A stretch of DNA of 43,584 nt, from assembly GCA_023475265.1 (NCBI GenBank), contig JAMCWE010000254.1, positions 1-43,584 on the forward strand, given 5' to 3'. Of this stretch, positions 9,483 through 18,452 are shown piece after piece (within the stretch, counting starts at the first letter, position 1; every line of letters begins with the position of its first letter). The notes below the pieces were generated by a model. The model saw nothing but the letters and a program-made list of their open reading frames with translations. It was not told where the DNA came from and searched no databases. The position numbers were made by a program, and so were the translations under genes. This DNA comes from Bacteroidota bacterium. Lineage in GTDB: Bacteria > Bacteroidota > Ignavibacteria > Ignavibacteriales > Ignavibacteriaceae.

Positions 9483-10139
9483 TTAATATTTCAACTCTAT
9501 ATCTTTAGAAACAATTTGAACCGATGGATAATCTCTTTTAAATATGCTAATGAAAAAATTTTTTACTTCCGGAAAATCTATATTACTGGAGAGATACAAT
9601 GAAACATTGCTGCCTGGCTGCGTAATCAGATGAGCAAAATAAGTTTTTCCCTCATTGTAATTAACAAGGTAAGAATATACTTCACCGCCGCCGCTTCCTA
9701 AAAAATAATCCTGTGAATTATAATATATCAGCTCATAATCAAAAACTGGAAATTTAATTTTTTGAACTAAACATTGTTTGAATGAGCCACTTAACAATGA
9801 AGTTTGATAAGTAACTTTTAACTGATCACCATCTCGTTTTAATAACAGGAATTTTATTCCCCATTGTTTTGGGCTTTGAATTTCAGTGCCCGTTGCAATT
9901 TCTATCGTTGTATCTTGATCAAATTTACCTTTGTAAGCAAATTTAACTTCATTACCCAATACATTTTTTGCTTGCTGAAGAACCACTTCAGGATTCTCAT
10001 AATCAATTGCGTTATTATCGACATCTGATTTATTCTTTGAACATGAAAAAAAGAGCAAGCTAAAAAAAATAAGAATTGAAATATTTTTACTTGATAACAA
10101 CTTTTGTCCCTTTCTTAACAACTGTATAAATTTCATCAA
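9483..10139 (-). CDS. Putative lipoprotein, unknown function
   Basis: A hydrophobic segment followed by LFFSC|SKNK (Cys33 from the ATG start) is a lipoprotein signal. The mature part is about 185 residues of mixed strands, with VLQQAKNVLGNEVKFAYKGKFD and YLSSNIDFPEVKNFF; I do not recognise a family. The ATG at 10139 overlaps the upstream gene by 53 bases. A TTG at 10098-10100, preceded by an AAGGGA box, would give a more usual 20-residue lipoprotein signal and overlap the upstream stop by only 14 bases, so the true start may be there. It is co-transcribed with the L,D-transpeptidase-like gene and could be its partner, which is inference. Confidence 0.7.
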   Translation of the reverse strand: MMKFIQLLRKGQKLLSSKNISILIFFSLLFFSCSKNKSDVDNNAIDYENPEVVLQQAKNVLGNEVKFAYKGKFDQDTTIEIATGTEIQSPKQWGIKFLLLKRDGDQLKVTYQTSLLSGSFKQCLVQKIKFPVFDYELIYYNSQDYFLGSGGGEVYSYLVNYNEGKTYFAHLITQPGSNVSLYLSSNIDFPEVKNFFISIFKRDYPSVQIVSKDIELKY

Positions 10140-10782
10140 TGCTTTCGTTACTAATTGCTACTGAACCGTCCGTCCAATTATAATTAAATGGTAAATATCT
10201 GAAAATAAAATTTAATCTTCCTATTCCCTGTATTCCAATATTTCCTCCGAGAAGAGTATTTGAATCAGGACATTGGCCATAATTATACTCAAAACTTATA
10301 CGATCATATTCATCTTGAGTTATCCATCCCTTCTTTAAAGCTTCAGCAGCATCTTTTTCATTTGGATAATTTATTTTAAAAAATTTATAATATTTATCTA
10401 CCGTGTCAATTTCACAAATTTGATAATCGCCAACAGGAGTTGCGAGATCACCAGCTTTAGTCTTCGGAACATTAACGTTTCTTCCAAAGTTGGCACGATA
10501 TGATTTTATTAGCACAGTATCTTCATACAAATTTAAAGTATAAGATTGCCGGTTTATAACTATGTTCGGATCATCGAGTTTTGAAAATCCTTTTTCAATA
10601 ATATCCTGGCTTAAAGGAACATCTCTCAAATTTAAAATTACTCCATATGCGATACAGCCTATAATAAATAAAATTATTCCTCCGCTGAAAAAAGCCACAT
10701 TTCTTATCAAGTTAGAGTTTAGATAAGATAGATAGCTCTCAATTCTTTTTTTATTTAAATATGATTTTTTTTTATTCATCAA
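10087..10782 (-). CDS. YkuD-fold (L,D-transpeptidase-like) membrane protein lacking the catalytic Cys
   Basis: A 231-residue protein with one membrane segment (about 29-51) and a periplasmic YkuD-like domain: YTLNLYEDTVLIKSYRANFG (81-100), TKAGDLATPVGDYQICE (about 108-124), GGNIGIQGIG (179-188) and WTDGSVAISNESIDEIY (203-219). The last block aligns with the family motif [ST].GC.R.....D, but the catalytic Cys is Ser207 (codon TCA) and the conserved HG before it is QG (Gln185). L,D-transpeptidases crosslink peptidoglycan or attach proteins to it. With both residues changed, this one is either inactive or uses a different chemistry. It lies upstream of and overlaps a lipoprotein gene. Confidence 0.82.
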   Translation of the reverse strand: MMNKKKSYLNKKRIESYLSYLNSNLIRNVAFFSGGIILFIIGCIAYGVILNLRDVPLSQDIIEKGFSKLDDPNIVINRQSYTLNLYEDTVLIKSYRANFGRNVNVPKTKAGDLATPVGDYQICEIDTVDKYYKFFKINYPNEKDAAEALKKGWITQDEYDRISFEYNYGQCPDSNTLLGGNIGIQGIGRLNFIFRYLPFNYNWTDGSVAISNESIDEIYTVVKKGTKVVIK

Positions 10783-10887
10783 TAAAATAAATGAATTACC
10801 GGGAATAACTTTAATCTATACTTTAGTAATATAAAAATTAAATAAAAATAACCTAATTATTAAATTAAGTATTGTCAAAAATGGAAT

Positions 10888-10924
10888 AAAAAAAAACCCA
10901 ACTTCAATAAAGAAATTGGGTTTT
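10888..10924 (-). terminator. Rho-independent terminator after frr
   Basis: Inverted arms AAAACCCAA (10893-10901) and TTGGGTTTT (10916-10924) with a further short TTC/GAA pairing. On the minus strand the hairpin is followed by a long T-run (the A-run before 10897 on the plus strand). It lies 20 bases past the frr stop. Confidence 0.85.
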
Positions 10925-10943
10925 CTTGAGTATAGGAAGAAAC

Positions 10944-11498
10944 TTATACTTCCATAATTTCTTTTTCTTTGTGTTTTAAAATATCTTCAACTTTAGTGAT
11001 ATGTTCATCAGTCAATTTCTGAATTTTGTCTTCTGCTTCTTTTAATTGGTCTTCAGATATCTTTTTATTTTTTTCTTCTCTTTTCAGATGTTCATTTGCA
11101 TCTCTTCTTACATTCCTAACAGCGATCTTAGTATCTTCTCCAAATTTTTTAATTAGCTTTACTAACTCCCTTCTACGTTCCTCATTTAATGGCGGAACAG
11201 GAATCTTTAAATTTGTTCCGTCACTAACAGGATTAAATCCGATGTTAGCTTCTAGAATTGCTTTATCAATTGCCATCAAAACAGATTTATCCCACGGAGT
11301 AATTGAAAGCGTATGTGAATCTAAAACCGTGACATTGGAAAGTTGATTTATTGGAGTTTGTGTTCCATAATAATCAACTTTAATTCCATCTAGTAATGCT
11401 GTAGTAGCTTTACCAGATCTAATTTTTGCAAGCTCGTTCCTGAGGGCATCAAGTGATTTGTCCATTCGGGATCTAGCATCTTTTAGTGTTTGTTCCAT
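10944..11498 (-). CDS. frr: Ribosome recycling factor
   Basis: A 184-residue protein of typical RRF length. Recognisable parts are the N-terminal helix with RSRMDKSLDALRNELAKIRSGKAT, the DYYGTQTPINQLSNVTVLDSHTLSITPWDKS segment (domain II and hinge), NIGFNPVSDGTNLKIPVPPLNEERRRELVK, and a long charged C-terminal helix. It splits post-termination ribosomes together with EF-G. A GAGGA box lies seven bases before the ATG. It follows pyrH by 68 bases and is closed by a clear terminator; pyrH-frr is a conserved pair. Confidence 0.97.
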   Translation of the reverse strand: MEQTLKDARSRMDKSLDALRNELAKIRSGKATTALLDGIKVDYYGTQTPINQLSNVTVLDSHTLSITPWDKSVLMAIDKAILEANIGFNPVSDGTNLKIPVPPLNEERRRELVKLIKKFGEDTKIAVRNVRRDANEHLKREEKNKKISEDQLKEAEDKIQKLTDEHITKVEDILKHKEKEIMEV

Positions 11499-11566
11499 AA
11501 ATTCCTCGCTGTTTGTTAATAAAAATTAAACGAGCAATCTTAATATTTTTTAAACAAAAAATTTAT

Positions 11567-12286
11567 TTATTGTCCATGTACAATAGTTCCGACATTCTCA
11601 CCGGATACAAGTCTTAATAAATTATCAGGCTCATCCATTTTAAACACAACCATAGGCAGGTTATTTTCCTGGCAAAGGCTTACCGCTGTTAGATCCATAA
11701 CCCTAAGATTTTTTTTCAAGATATCTAAATAAGTAATTTTTTCAAATTTAAAAGCATCAGGATTTTTTTCAGGATCTGAATCAAATACACCGTCAACTCG
11801 GGTGCCTTTAATAATTACATCTGCTTCTATTTCAACAGCCCTTAAAGAGGCGGCTGTATCTGTACTGAAATATGGATGACCAGTTCCGGCTCCAAAAATA
11901 ATTACTCTTCCTTTTTCTAAATGACGAATTGCACGACGCCTAATATAAGGTTCTGCTATTTCTTCCATGTGGATTGCACTCATCAATCTAGTATGAATGC
12001 CTTTACGTTCAATTGCATTTTGCAAAGCTAAAGAATTTATCATAGTTGCCAACATGCCCATTTGATCGCCGGTAACTCTGTCTATTCCCTGATCGCTTGC
12101 ACTTAATCCTCTATAAATATTTCCGCCTCCAATTACCAGACCTACCTGCACACCAATATCATGAATCTTCTTAATCTCGGTTGAAAAAAAATTAAGGACA
12201 TTATGATCAATGCCAAATCCTTTTTTCCCCATCAAAGATTCGCCGCTTAATTTTAGTAATAGTCTTTTATATTTCACTTCAGCCAT
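11567..12286 (-). CDS. pyrH: Uridylate kinase (UMP kinase)
   Basis: A 239-residue amino-acid-kinase-fold enzyme that phosphorylates UMP. It shows [15 protein letters not shown] at the start, [10 protein letters not shown] for the phosphate site, [20 protein letters not shown], the [16 protein letters not shown] loop for [28 protein letters not shown], and [16 protein letters not shown] near the end. It sits after the tsf terminator, so pyrH-frr probably has its own promoter in the 12287-12418 gap. No strong Shine-Dalgarno is visible before its ATG. Confidence 0.97.
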   Translation of the reverse strand: MAEVKYKRLLLKLSGESLMGKKGFGIDHNVLNFFSTEIKKIHDIGVQVGLVIGGGNIYRGLSASDQGIDRVTGDQMGMLATMINSLALQNAIERKGIHTRLMSAIHMEEIAEPYIRRRAIRHLEKGRVIIFGAGTGHPYFSTDTAASLRAVEIEADVIIKGTRVDGVFDSDPEKNPDAFKFEKITYLDILKKNLRVMDLTAVSLCQENNLPMVVFKMDEPDNLLRLVSGENVGTIVHGQ

Positions 12287-12418
12287 AAAAATCTTTCAAG
12301 ATTACAATGTTGTTATTTTCAAAAAATATTTACAAAATTCACAAAAGTTCAAATCCAAATGTTATGCTCTTATCAAGATCATTAAAAAAAATTTTGTAAA
12401 AACAATGAGATAATATAA

Positions 12419-12449
12419 AAAAAGGTCTTAAAATTATTAAGACCTTTTT
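12419..12449 (-). terminator. Rho-independent terminator after tsf
   Basis: A perfect 8-bp stem, GGTCTTAA (12424-12431) against TTAAGACC (12437-12444), loop AATTA, flanked by A and T runs on both sides. It lies just beyond the tsf stop on the minus strand. Confidence 0.88.
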
Positions 12450-12457
12450 AATAAAAT

Positions 12458-13312
12458 TTATTTTTTCTCGTCCCCGAGATGAAACCGGCGGAATAGAGAA
12501 ATTTTAATTTGCGTTACGTGCTTAGTATTAAATTCTTTTAGCAAATCACCAACTGTCTTTGTATTATCTTTAATAAAAGCTTGTTCAACAAGACAATTTT
12601 CCTGATAGAATTTTGTTAAGCGGCCTTGAGCAATTTTTTCAAGAATTTGTTCGGGCTTTCCTTCCTTACGAGCTAATTCTTTGTAGATGTCCATTTCCTT
12701 ATCAATAATTTCCTTTGGAACTTCTTCTCGGTAAACACAAATTGGTTTCATAGCAGCTATCTGCATTGCTATATCTTTTCCGATTTCTGCAAAATCATTT
12801 TTACCGTTTCCAATATTTTCGTACTTAACTAGAACACCTAATTTTGATCCAAGGTGGACATAATCAACAATGAATCCATTGGGGGAGTTTTCAATTGCAA
12901 ATCTTGAAATTTCAATTTTCTCACCAACTTTGCCCATAATATCAGTAAGTAAATTTTGGGTGGAGTTATTTTCAATAAGTTCATTAACATTGGCAGGTTT
13001 TGTATTATAAACTACTTGTAAAATTTCGTTTGCAAATGTTACGAAGTCTTGACTCTTTGCAACAAAATCTGTTTCGCAATTTATCTCAACTATTACGCCT
13101 GTTTCTTTATCATCAGATACTTTAGTTAATACCAAACCTTCATTAGTAGCTTTCTCAGCTCGTTTAGAAGCAACAGCTGCTCCTTTTTTACGAAGTATCT
13201 CAATCGCTTTTTCAAAATTTCCATCGGCTTCGGTTAGGGCTTTTTTACAATCCATCATTCCCGCGCCGGTCTTTTGTCTTAATTCATTAACTTGTGCTGC
13301 AGTTATAGCCAT
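12458..13312 (-). CDS. tsf: Translation elongation factor Ts
   Basis: A 284-residue EF-Ts. The N-terminal UBA-like domain and first signature are clear in VNELRQKTGAGMMDCKKALTEADGN and AIEILRKKG; the second signature region is VIVEINCETDFVAKSQDF (about 73-90). The core and dimerisation domains follow, with DIAMQIAAMKP. It exchanges GDP on EF-Tu. It is 20 bases downstream of rpsB with a GAGGA box before its ATG, the universal rpsB-tsf pair, and is followed by a terminator. Confidence 0.97.
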   Translation of the reverse strand: MAITAAQVNELRQKTGAGMMDCKKALTEADGNFEKAIEILRKKGAAVASKRAEKATNEGLVLTKVSDDKETGVIVEINCETDFVAKSQDFVTFANEILQVVYNTKPANVNELIENNSTQNLLTDIMGKVGEKIEISRFAIENSPNGFIVDYVHLGSKLGVLVKYENIGNGKNDFAEIGKDIAMQIAAMKPICVYREEVPKEIIDKEMDIYKELARKEGKPEQILEKIAQGRLTKFYQENCLVEQAFIKDNTKTVGDLLKEFNTKHVTQIKISLFRRFHLGDEKK

Positions 13313-13332
13313 ATCAATTACTTTCCTCTTTT

Positions 13333-14175
13333 TTATTTTCCACCAGGGATATTTTCTTCCTTAGTTCTTTTTGGTTTTTTATCTATCATTTTTTTACCAG
13401 TATTTTCTTCTGTTTCTTGAACTTTCAATTCTTCTTCATTTTCTTTTCTTTGTCTTTCATTATCGGCAGCTTCCTGAGCCTTTAATTCTTTAGCTTTTGC
13501 TTCGCCTTCGATAATAGCATCAGCCATGTATTTAACTATGAGTTCAATTGTTTTAACTGCATCATCATTTGCAGGAATGACACTGTCAATCAGATCTGGA
13601 TCGCAGTTAGTATCAACAATTGCAAAGACAGGAATGTTTAATCTTTTTGCTTCTTTAACAGCAATAGATTCTTTTTTTATATCAACCACAAACATCGCCC
13701 CGGGTAATCTTGATAATGTCTCAACACCTTCAAGGACTTTTTTCAGTTTGTCTTTTTCTCTGGATAAAGTTAGTCTTTCTTTTTTAGTAATTTTATCAAA
13801 AGTTCCGTCGGTTTCCTGTTTCTCAATGTTATTAAGTCTCTTAATACTTTTTCGAATTGTAGAAAAATTTGTAAGCATACCGCCTAACCATCTTTCACTT
13901 ACCCAATTTGAATCGCATCTTCTTGCTTCAGTATCAATAACATTTTTTGCTTGTTTCTTAGTCCCGACAAATAAAACTTTTTTACCTTCAGAAACTAAAT
14001 TTGAAAGATTTTCGGCAGCTTCAGACAATAAAATTTGAGTTTTCTTTAAATCAATAATATGAATACCGTTTTTTTCCATAAAGATATATGGTTTCATTTT
14101 AGGGTTCCAACGGCGTGTTAAATGTCCGAAATGTGCCCCTGCTTCAATCAGCTGGGATATATCCATTTTTTTCAT
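13333..14175 (-). CDS. rpsB: 30S ribosomal protein S2
   Basis: A 280-residue S2. It begins with [29 protein letters not shown], followed by [50 protein letters not shown] and [19 protein letters not shown]. The last ~50 residues are a charged Glu/Lys-rich tail ([20 protein letters not shown] and on), longer than E. coli S2. A clean AGGAG box lies six bases before the first ATG, which supports the MKKMDIS start. It heads the rpsB-tsf pair, 104 bases after rpsI. Confidence 0.97.
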   Translation of the reverse strand: MKKMDISQLIEAGAHFGHLTRRWNPKMKPYIFMEKNGIHIIDLKKTQILLSEAAENLSNLVSEGKKVLFVGTKKQAKNVIDTEARRCDSNWVSERWLGGMLTNFSTIRKSIKRLNNIEKQETDGTFDKITKKERLTLSREKDKLKKVLEGVETLSRLPGAMFVVDIKKESIAVKEAKRLNIPVFAIVDTNCDPDLIDSVIPANDDAVKTIELIVKYMADAIIEGEAKAKELKAQEAADNERQRKENEEELKVQETEENTGKKMIDKKPKRTKEENIPGGK

Positions 14176-14279
14176 GTATTACTCCTGTTTTTATCTTCTA
14201 CTTTCTTCGCCTTTACCTTTAATCCCATTTTAAGCCGGGACACAGGGGGTAAATCTGAAAGTATGAATGATTAAATAAA

Positions 14280-14666
14280 TTAACGTTTAGAAAATTGAAA
14301 TCTTTTTCTTGCTTTTGGCTGACCATATTTTTTACGTTCAACCATTCTAGGATCTCTAGTTAGAAAACCTTCCGCTTTCAGAGCTGGTCTAAAATCTGGA
14401 TTTATACTGCACAATGCTCTAGCAATACCAAGTCTGATTGCCTGAGCTTGACCAGTTGTACCGCCTCCAGCAACTTTTGTAATTACATCATAATGTCCAA
14501 GTGTATCAGTCACTTTAAAAGGATTTATGATATCCTCTCGGCTTAACAGTTCAGGAAAGGCATTCTCAAATTCTTTACTATTAACTGTTATTTTACCGTT
14601 GCCAGCTCTTAAAATTACTCTTGCTACAGAAGTTTTTCTTCTACCTATAAAAATTTGATCTGCCAT
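14280..14666 (-). CDS. rpsI: 30S ribosomal protein S9
   Basis: A 128-residue S9. [20 protein letters not shown] at the start, [19 protein letters not shown] in the middle, and the basic tail [27 protein letters not shown] whose last residues reach the ribosomal P site. Its start overlaps the rplM stop by one base, the standard rplM-rpsI pair. Confidence 0.97.
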   Translation of the reverse strand: MADQIFIGRRKTSVARVILRAGNGKITVNSKEFENAFPELLSREDIINPFKVTDTLGHYDVITKVAGGGTTGQAQAIRLGIARALCSINPDFRPALKAEGFLTRDPRMVERKKYGQPKARKRFQFSKR

Positions 14667-15115
14667 TATTTCTCCGCTAAACTAATTAGTTCAGGTTTTT
14701 GAGCTTTATGTGGGTGGGTATCCCCAGCATATACTTTTAATTTTTTAATTAATTTTCTTCCTAATCTATTTTTCGGAAGCATACCTTTAACAGCGCTTTC
14801 AATAACAAACTCAGGTTTCTTAGCTATTAATTCTTCAAAGCTTCGAATTTTTAGTCCGCCCGGATAACCAGAATAATGATAATAGTCTTTTAATAATTCA
14901 CGTTTTCCGGTAAGTTTAATTTGGGAAGCGTTTATTATTACTACAAAATCACCAGTGTCTGCATTAGGAGTAAATATTGCTTTATTTTTCCCCCGGATAA
15001 TTCTGGCAACTTTTGTAGCTAACCTTCCAAGAACCTGGTCTTTTGCATCAACAATATACCACTTCTTATCTACTTCATCCGTACTAAAAAATTTCGTTAT
15101 TTTTTCTTGTTTCAC
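14666..15115 (-). CDS. rplM: 50S ribosomal protein L13
   Basis: A 149-residue L13. [28 protein letters not shown], then [30 protein letters not shown] and [34 protein letters not shown] are all standard L13 blocks. A GAGGA-type box precedes the ATG. It is the first gene of the ribosomal-protein pair rplM-rpsI and is followed by rpsB-tsf. Confidence 0.97.
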   Translation of the reverse strand: MKQEKITKFFSTDEVDKKWYIVDAKDQVLGRLATKVARIIRGKNKAIFTPNADTGDFVVIINASQIKLTGKRELLKDYYHYSGYPGGLKIRSFEELIAKKPEFVIESAVKGMLPKNRLGRKLIKKLKVYAGDTHPHKAQKPELISLAEK

Positions 15116-15231
15116 GCTATTTTCCTCCGAAAACCAAAAATCATTTCAAATAAAGAGAACAAATTTAGTTTGATACAATTATAAAGTCAAGAAATGCCAT
15201 ATTAATAAAACGGCTATCTCAATGGAAAATA

Positions 15232-15990
15232 TCAAAATATTGCACTCCCAAATTTGAAGGATTTAATCATGCCAAAAAATATTGGTTGAAATGATTTAAA
15301 AGCATCTTCCCCTTCCATAATCAACTTAAAGCTGAAATCTTGATCTGAATTAGTTCTTATATAAAAAATCTGAGTAACCTGTCCTTCCAGGCTATCCGGA
15401 TCGTTATAATAAATTGTATAGCCGCTCATTTTTGAATTATACTTGAACCTGCCTGCGCTAAATAAATCTTTGTCCTTAACATCTAAATGAATATATGGCG
15501 GAGGAGAATAATTCCCACTAACAGACCAAAATGTAACGCCGTCCAGTTTATTTTTGACGTCTTGATCAACAAAGGTCCATCCGGCAGGATATTTTAATGT
15601 AACATTTAATGTTGACTCATGATAAGTTTGATCCAAACCGGCAGTATCGGCATTAACATTTGAAAAGTTATAGAATTCATCATTACCCGATTTTATAACT
15701 TTATCCTTATTTGATTTCATTTCACTTTTCAATTCAGATGTTTGAAGATCATTTCCGGGATTACTTTCATTGGTTTTCGATTCTTGCTTAAGCTTTTCGC
15801 TCGAGTTATTTGATGTTAGATTCATCTCTTGAGATAAGACTTGCACAAAAGAAGAATTTAGCTTCATCCTATTGTCATAAATATTCATGACTGATAAAAT
15901 GCCGATAAAAATTAAAACATGAATTAAAATAGAAGCCGAGTAGCTGAAAACAGTTTTATTATCTCTTTCTATTTGTAATTTTAATTTCAT
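15232..15990 (-). CDS. Unknown membrane-anchored protein with TonB-like N-terminus
   Basis: A 252-residue protein with one N-terminal membrane segment (about 19-40) in the context SYSASILIHVLIFIGIL, which resembles the inner-membrane anchor of TonB-type energy transducers. A Ser/Asn/Lys-rich linker follows (about 60-110) and then a globular periplasmic domain with LNVTLKYPAGWTFVDQDV, SPPPYIHLDVKDKDLF and a final strand FGMIKSFKFGSAIF. The C-terminus does not look like TonB. I do not recognise the family. It is transcribed divergently from the epimerase, with a 195-base gap that probably holds both promoters, and may read into the ribosomal-protein genes. Confidence 0.7.
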   Translation of the reverse strand: MKLKLQIERDNKTVFSYSASILIHVLIFIGILSVMNIYDNRMKLNSSFVQVLSQEMNLTSNNSSEKLKQESKTNESNPGNDLQTSELKSEMKSNKDKVIKSGNDEFYNFSNVNADTAGLDQTYHESTLNVTLKYPAGWTFVDQDVKNKLDGVTFWSVSGNYSPPPYIHLDVKDKDLFSAGRFKYNSKMSGYTIYYNDPDSLEGQVTQIFYIRTNSDQDFSFKLIMEGEDAFKSFQPIFFGMIKSFKFGSAIF

Positions 15991-16185
15991 TTAAATCGAT
16001 TTAATTTTATAGTTAAATTTAAGCAACAAGATGGTTTTTAACTACATATTGAATTATTCCTATCCGCGATAGTATTCGGTTTTCAAAATTATTCAACTGT
16101 ATATTTTGCAATAGAGAACTTGGAGACCTATATCAAAATTACTAATTTTGCATGCTTCTTTTCTCGTTAATTCTGGAAGGTGAAA

Positions 16186-17223
16186 ATGAATTTTCTTATT
16201 ACCGGAGGTGCCGGATTCTTAGGAATAAATTTAGTTAGATATTTGCATTCAAAAGGACACGAAGTCTATTCCTTTGATATTGTTCAATTCGATTACCCAG
16301 ATATGAATGATAAGATTAAAATTATCACAGGTGATATCAGGAATAAGGAATTAGTTGATAAAAGTTTAGCAGGAATTGATATTGTTGTTCACACTGCGGC
16401 TGCGCTGCCATTATATAAGCCGGAAGATATAATTTCTACGGACATTAACGGGACAAAAAATTTACTTGAAGCAAGTGAGAAAAATATAGTAAAAAGATTT
16501 ATTCATATATCTTCAACTGCAGTGTATGGAATTCCAAATCATCATCCTCTAACAGAAGATGACAAACTTGATGGTGTTGGTCCTTACGGAAAAGCTAAAA
16601 TCGCAGCAGAAGAAGAATGCCTAAAATTCAGATCGAAAGGAATGTGCGTCCCGATTATCCGTCCAAAATCTTTTGTCGGTCCCGAACGACTTGGTGTTTT
16701 TGATTTGTTATATGATTGGGCAAAAGACGGGAAGGGCTTCCCGATGATCGGGAATGGAAATAACCGTTATCAGCTTTTGGATGTGGAAGATCTTTGTGAT
16801 GCAATTTATTTGTGCGCCACTCTGGATGGAAATAAAGTAAATGATACTTTTAACATTGGTGCAAAAGATTTTACAACTATGAAAGAAGATTATCAAGCTG
16901 TACTTGACTATGCGGGATTCAATAAGAAAATTGTTGGGCTTCCGGAAAAACCGATTATTTTAACGCTTCGAATTCTTGAGTCATTGAATCTTTCGCCTTT
17001 ATATAAATGGGTTTATGAAACTGCTTCCAAGGATTCATTTGTATCAATTGAGAAAGCCGAAAAGATTTTAGGATATAAACCAAAATATTCTAACAAAGAT
17101 GCGCTGGTTAGGAATTATAAATGGTATGTAGAGCATCAGAATGAATTCAAAAACAAAAGCGGTGTTTCACATCGTGTTCCGTGGAAGCAAGGAATTTTGA
17201 GAATAGCAAAAGTGTTTTTCTAA
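16186..17223 (+). CDS. NAD-dependent epimerase/dehydratase (extended SDR)
   Basis: A 345-residue Rossmann-fold protein. The cofactor loop is [16 protein letters not shown], an acidic residue at the end of the second strand (FDI) indicates NAD, then VVHTAAALP, the catalytic HISSTAVYG and the [11 protein letters not shown] Tyr-Lys pair, and PKSFVGP. It probably changes or oxidises a nucleotide sugar; the exact substrate is not readable. I start at the ATG at 16186 because GGAAGG at 16175-16180 sits five bases before it; a GTG at 16180 in the same frame falls inside that box. It precedes the deoxyhypusine-synthase-like gene by 61 bases. Confidence 0.9.
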   Translation: MNFLITGGAGFLGINLVRYLHSKGHEVYSFDIVQFDYPDMNDKIKIITGDIRNKELVDKSLAGIDIVVHTAAALPLYKPEDIISTDINGTKNLLEASEKNIVKRFIHISSTAVYGIPNHHPLTEDDKLDGVGPYGKAKIAAEEECLKFRSKGMCVPIIRPKSFVGPERLGVFDLLYDWAKDGKGFPMIGNGNNRYQLLDVEDLCDAIYLCATLDGNKVNDTFNIGAKDFTTMKEDYQAVLDYAGFNKKIVGLPEKPIILTLRILESLNLSPLYKWVYETASKDSFVSIEKAEKILGYKPKYSNKDALVRNYKWYVEHQNEFKNKSGVSHRVPWKQGILRIAKVFF

Positions 17224-17284
17224 TCAATTTAAGTTTTAAGAAAAAAATATATTTATAATAATTTGAATTAATAAGGAGCTTGAA

Positions 17285-18328
17285 ATGGCAACTAAAAAAG
17301 ATTTTCTAAAAGAAACTATTAAACATATCGATATAAAAGAGCACAATGTTGTTGAACTTGTTGATGCAATGGAGAAGATGGCTTTTTCTGCCCGCGATTT
17401 GAGCCGAGCAGCAAAGATTTATGAAATGATGCTTCGTGATAAAAACTGCGGCGTCATATTAACTTTAGCCGGAAGTCTGTTCAGCGCGGGATTAAAGAAA
17501 GTTGCTTACGATTTAGTAATGAATAATATGGTTGATGCAATTGTTTCTACCGGCGCTGTTATGGTGGATCAGGATTTCTTTGAAGCTCTCGGATTTAAAC
17601 ATTATAAAGGAACCCCATTCAGCGATGACAATTTGCTGAGAGACCTTCACATCGATAGAATTTACGATACTTATATCGACGAAGATGAATTAAGAATTTG
17701 CGATGAGACAACGGCAAAAATTTTCGACAGCCTTGAACCAAAGCCATATTCATCAAGAGAACTTCTTTGGGAATTTGGAAAATATTTAGATCAAAATGGC
17801 GGACCAAAAGTTGAGGATTCTGTAATTTATGCTGCTTACAAAAAGAATGTTCCGATTTTCGTACCGGCATTTTCAGATTGCTCTGCAGGCTTTGGATTTG
17901 TAATGCATCAAACTAAGCATCCGGATAAGCATGCTTCAATAGATTCAGCAAAAGATTTTCTTGAACTTACAAAAATAAAAATGCACTCCAAAGAAACTGG
18001 AATCTTTATGATAGGCGGCGGCGTTCCAAAAAACTTTACTCAGGATATTGTTGTAGCAGCAGATATTTTACAGGAAGATGCACCAATGCATAAATACGCC
18101 GTTCAAATTACAGTTGCTGATGTTCGCGATGGTGCATTATCTAGCTCAACTTTGAAGGAAGCAAGTTCCTGGGGAAAAGTTGAAACTACATTTGAACAGA
18201 TGGTTTATTCGGAAGCAACAATTGCAATGCCTTTAGTTGCTGGTTACGCATACAACAAAGGTGCTTGGAAAGAAAGAAAGCCGAGAGAATTTCAGAAGAT
18301 ATTTGCAGAAGAAAAAGCTGTTATATAA
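17285..18328 (+). CDS. Deoxyhypusine synthase-like protein
   Basis: A 347-residue protein of the DHS family: VILTLAGSLFSAGLKKV, IVSTGAVMVDQDFFEALG, VPIFVPAFSDCSAGFG, FMIGGGVPKNFTQD and, near the end, the lysine segment LKEASSWGKVE with the intermediate-forming Lys (K298) retained. Eukaryotic and archaeal DHS transfers the aminobutyl group of spermidine to eIF5A; bacteria lack that target, and bacterial relatives are thought to use other amine acceptors (homospermidine-type reactions). Substrate here is unknown. A strong AAGGAG box lies seven bases upstream, and a terminator follows the gene. Confidence 0.88.
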   Translation: MATKKDFLKETIKHIDIKEHNVVELVDAMEKMAFSARDLSRAAKIYEMMLRDKNCGVILTLAGSLFSAGLKKVAYDLVMNNMVDAIVSTGAVMVDQDFFEALGFKHYKGTPFSDDNLLRDLHIDRIYDTYIDEDELRICDETTAKIFDSLEPKPYSSRELLWEFGKYLDQNGGPKVEDSVIYAAYKKNVPIFVPAFSDCSAGFGFVMHQTKHPDKHASIDSAKDFLELTKIKMHSKETGIFMIGGGVPKNFTQDIVVAADILQEDAPMHKYAVQITVADVRDGALSSSTLKEASSWGKVETTFEQMVYSEATIAMPLVAGYAYNKGAWKERKPREFQKIFAEEKAVI

Positions 18329-18349
18329 AAGCAATTGTAAAAGGAGTTA

Positions 18350-18384
18350 AACCCAGTTCCTATTGAACTGGGTTTTTATTTTTA
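18350..18384 (+). terminator. Rho-independent terminator after the deoxyhypusine-synthase-like gene
   Basis: A perfect 10-bp stem, AACCCAGTTC (18350-18359) against GAACTGGGTT (18365-18374), loop CTATT, followed by TTTATTTTTAT. Confidence 0.92.
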
Positions 18385-18452
18385 TAGAAACGATAATTAA
18401 TTATATGCGGAAAAAGAATTGTTTTTGTCTTATATTATAAAAATATAAATTG

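Noticed and set aside
13526-14038. 170-codon plus-strand ORF opposite rpsB
   Set aside because: It is the antisense shadow of the ribosomal protein S2 gene; the S2 frame is fully conserved.
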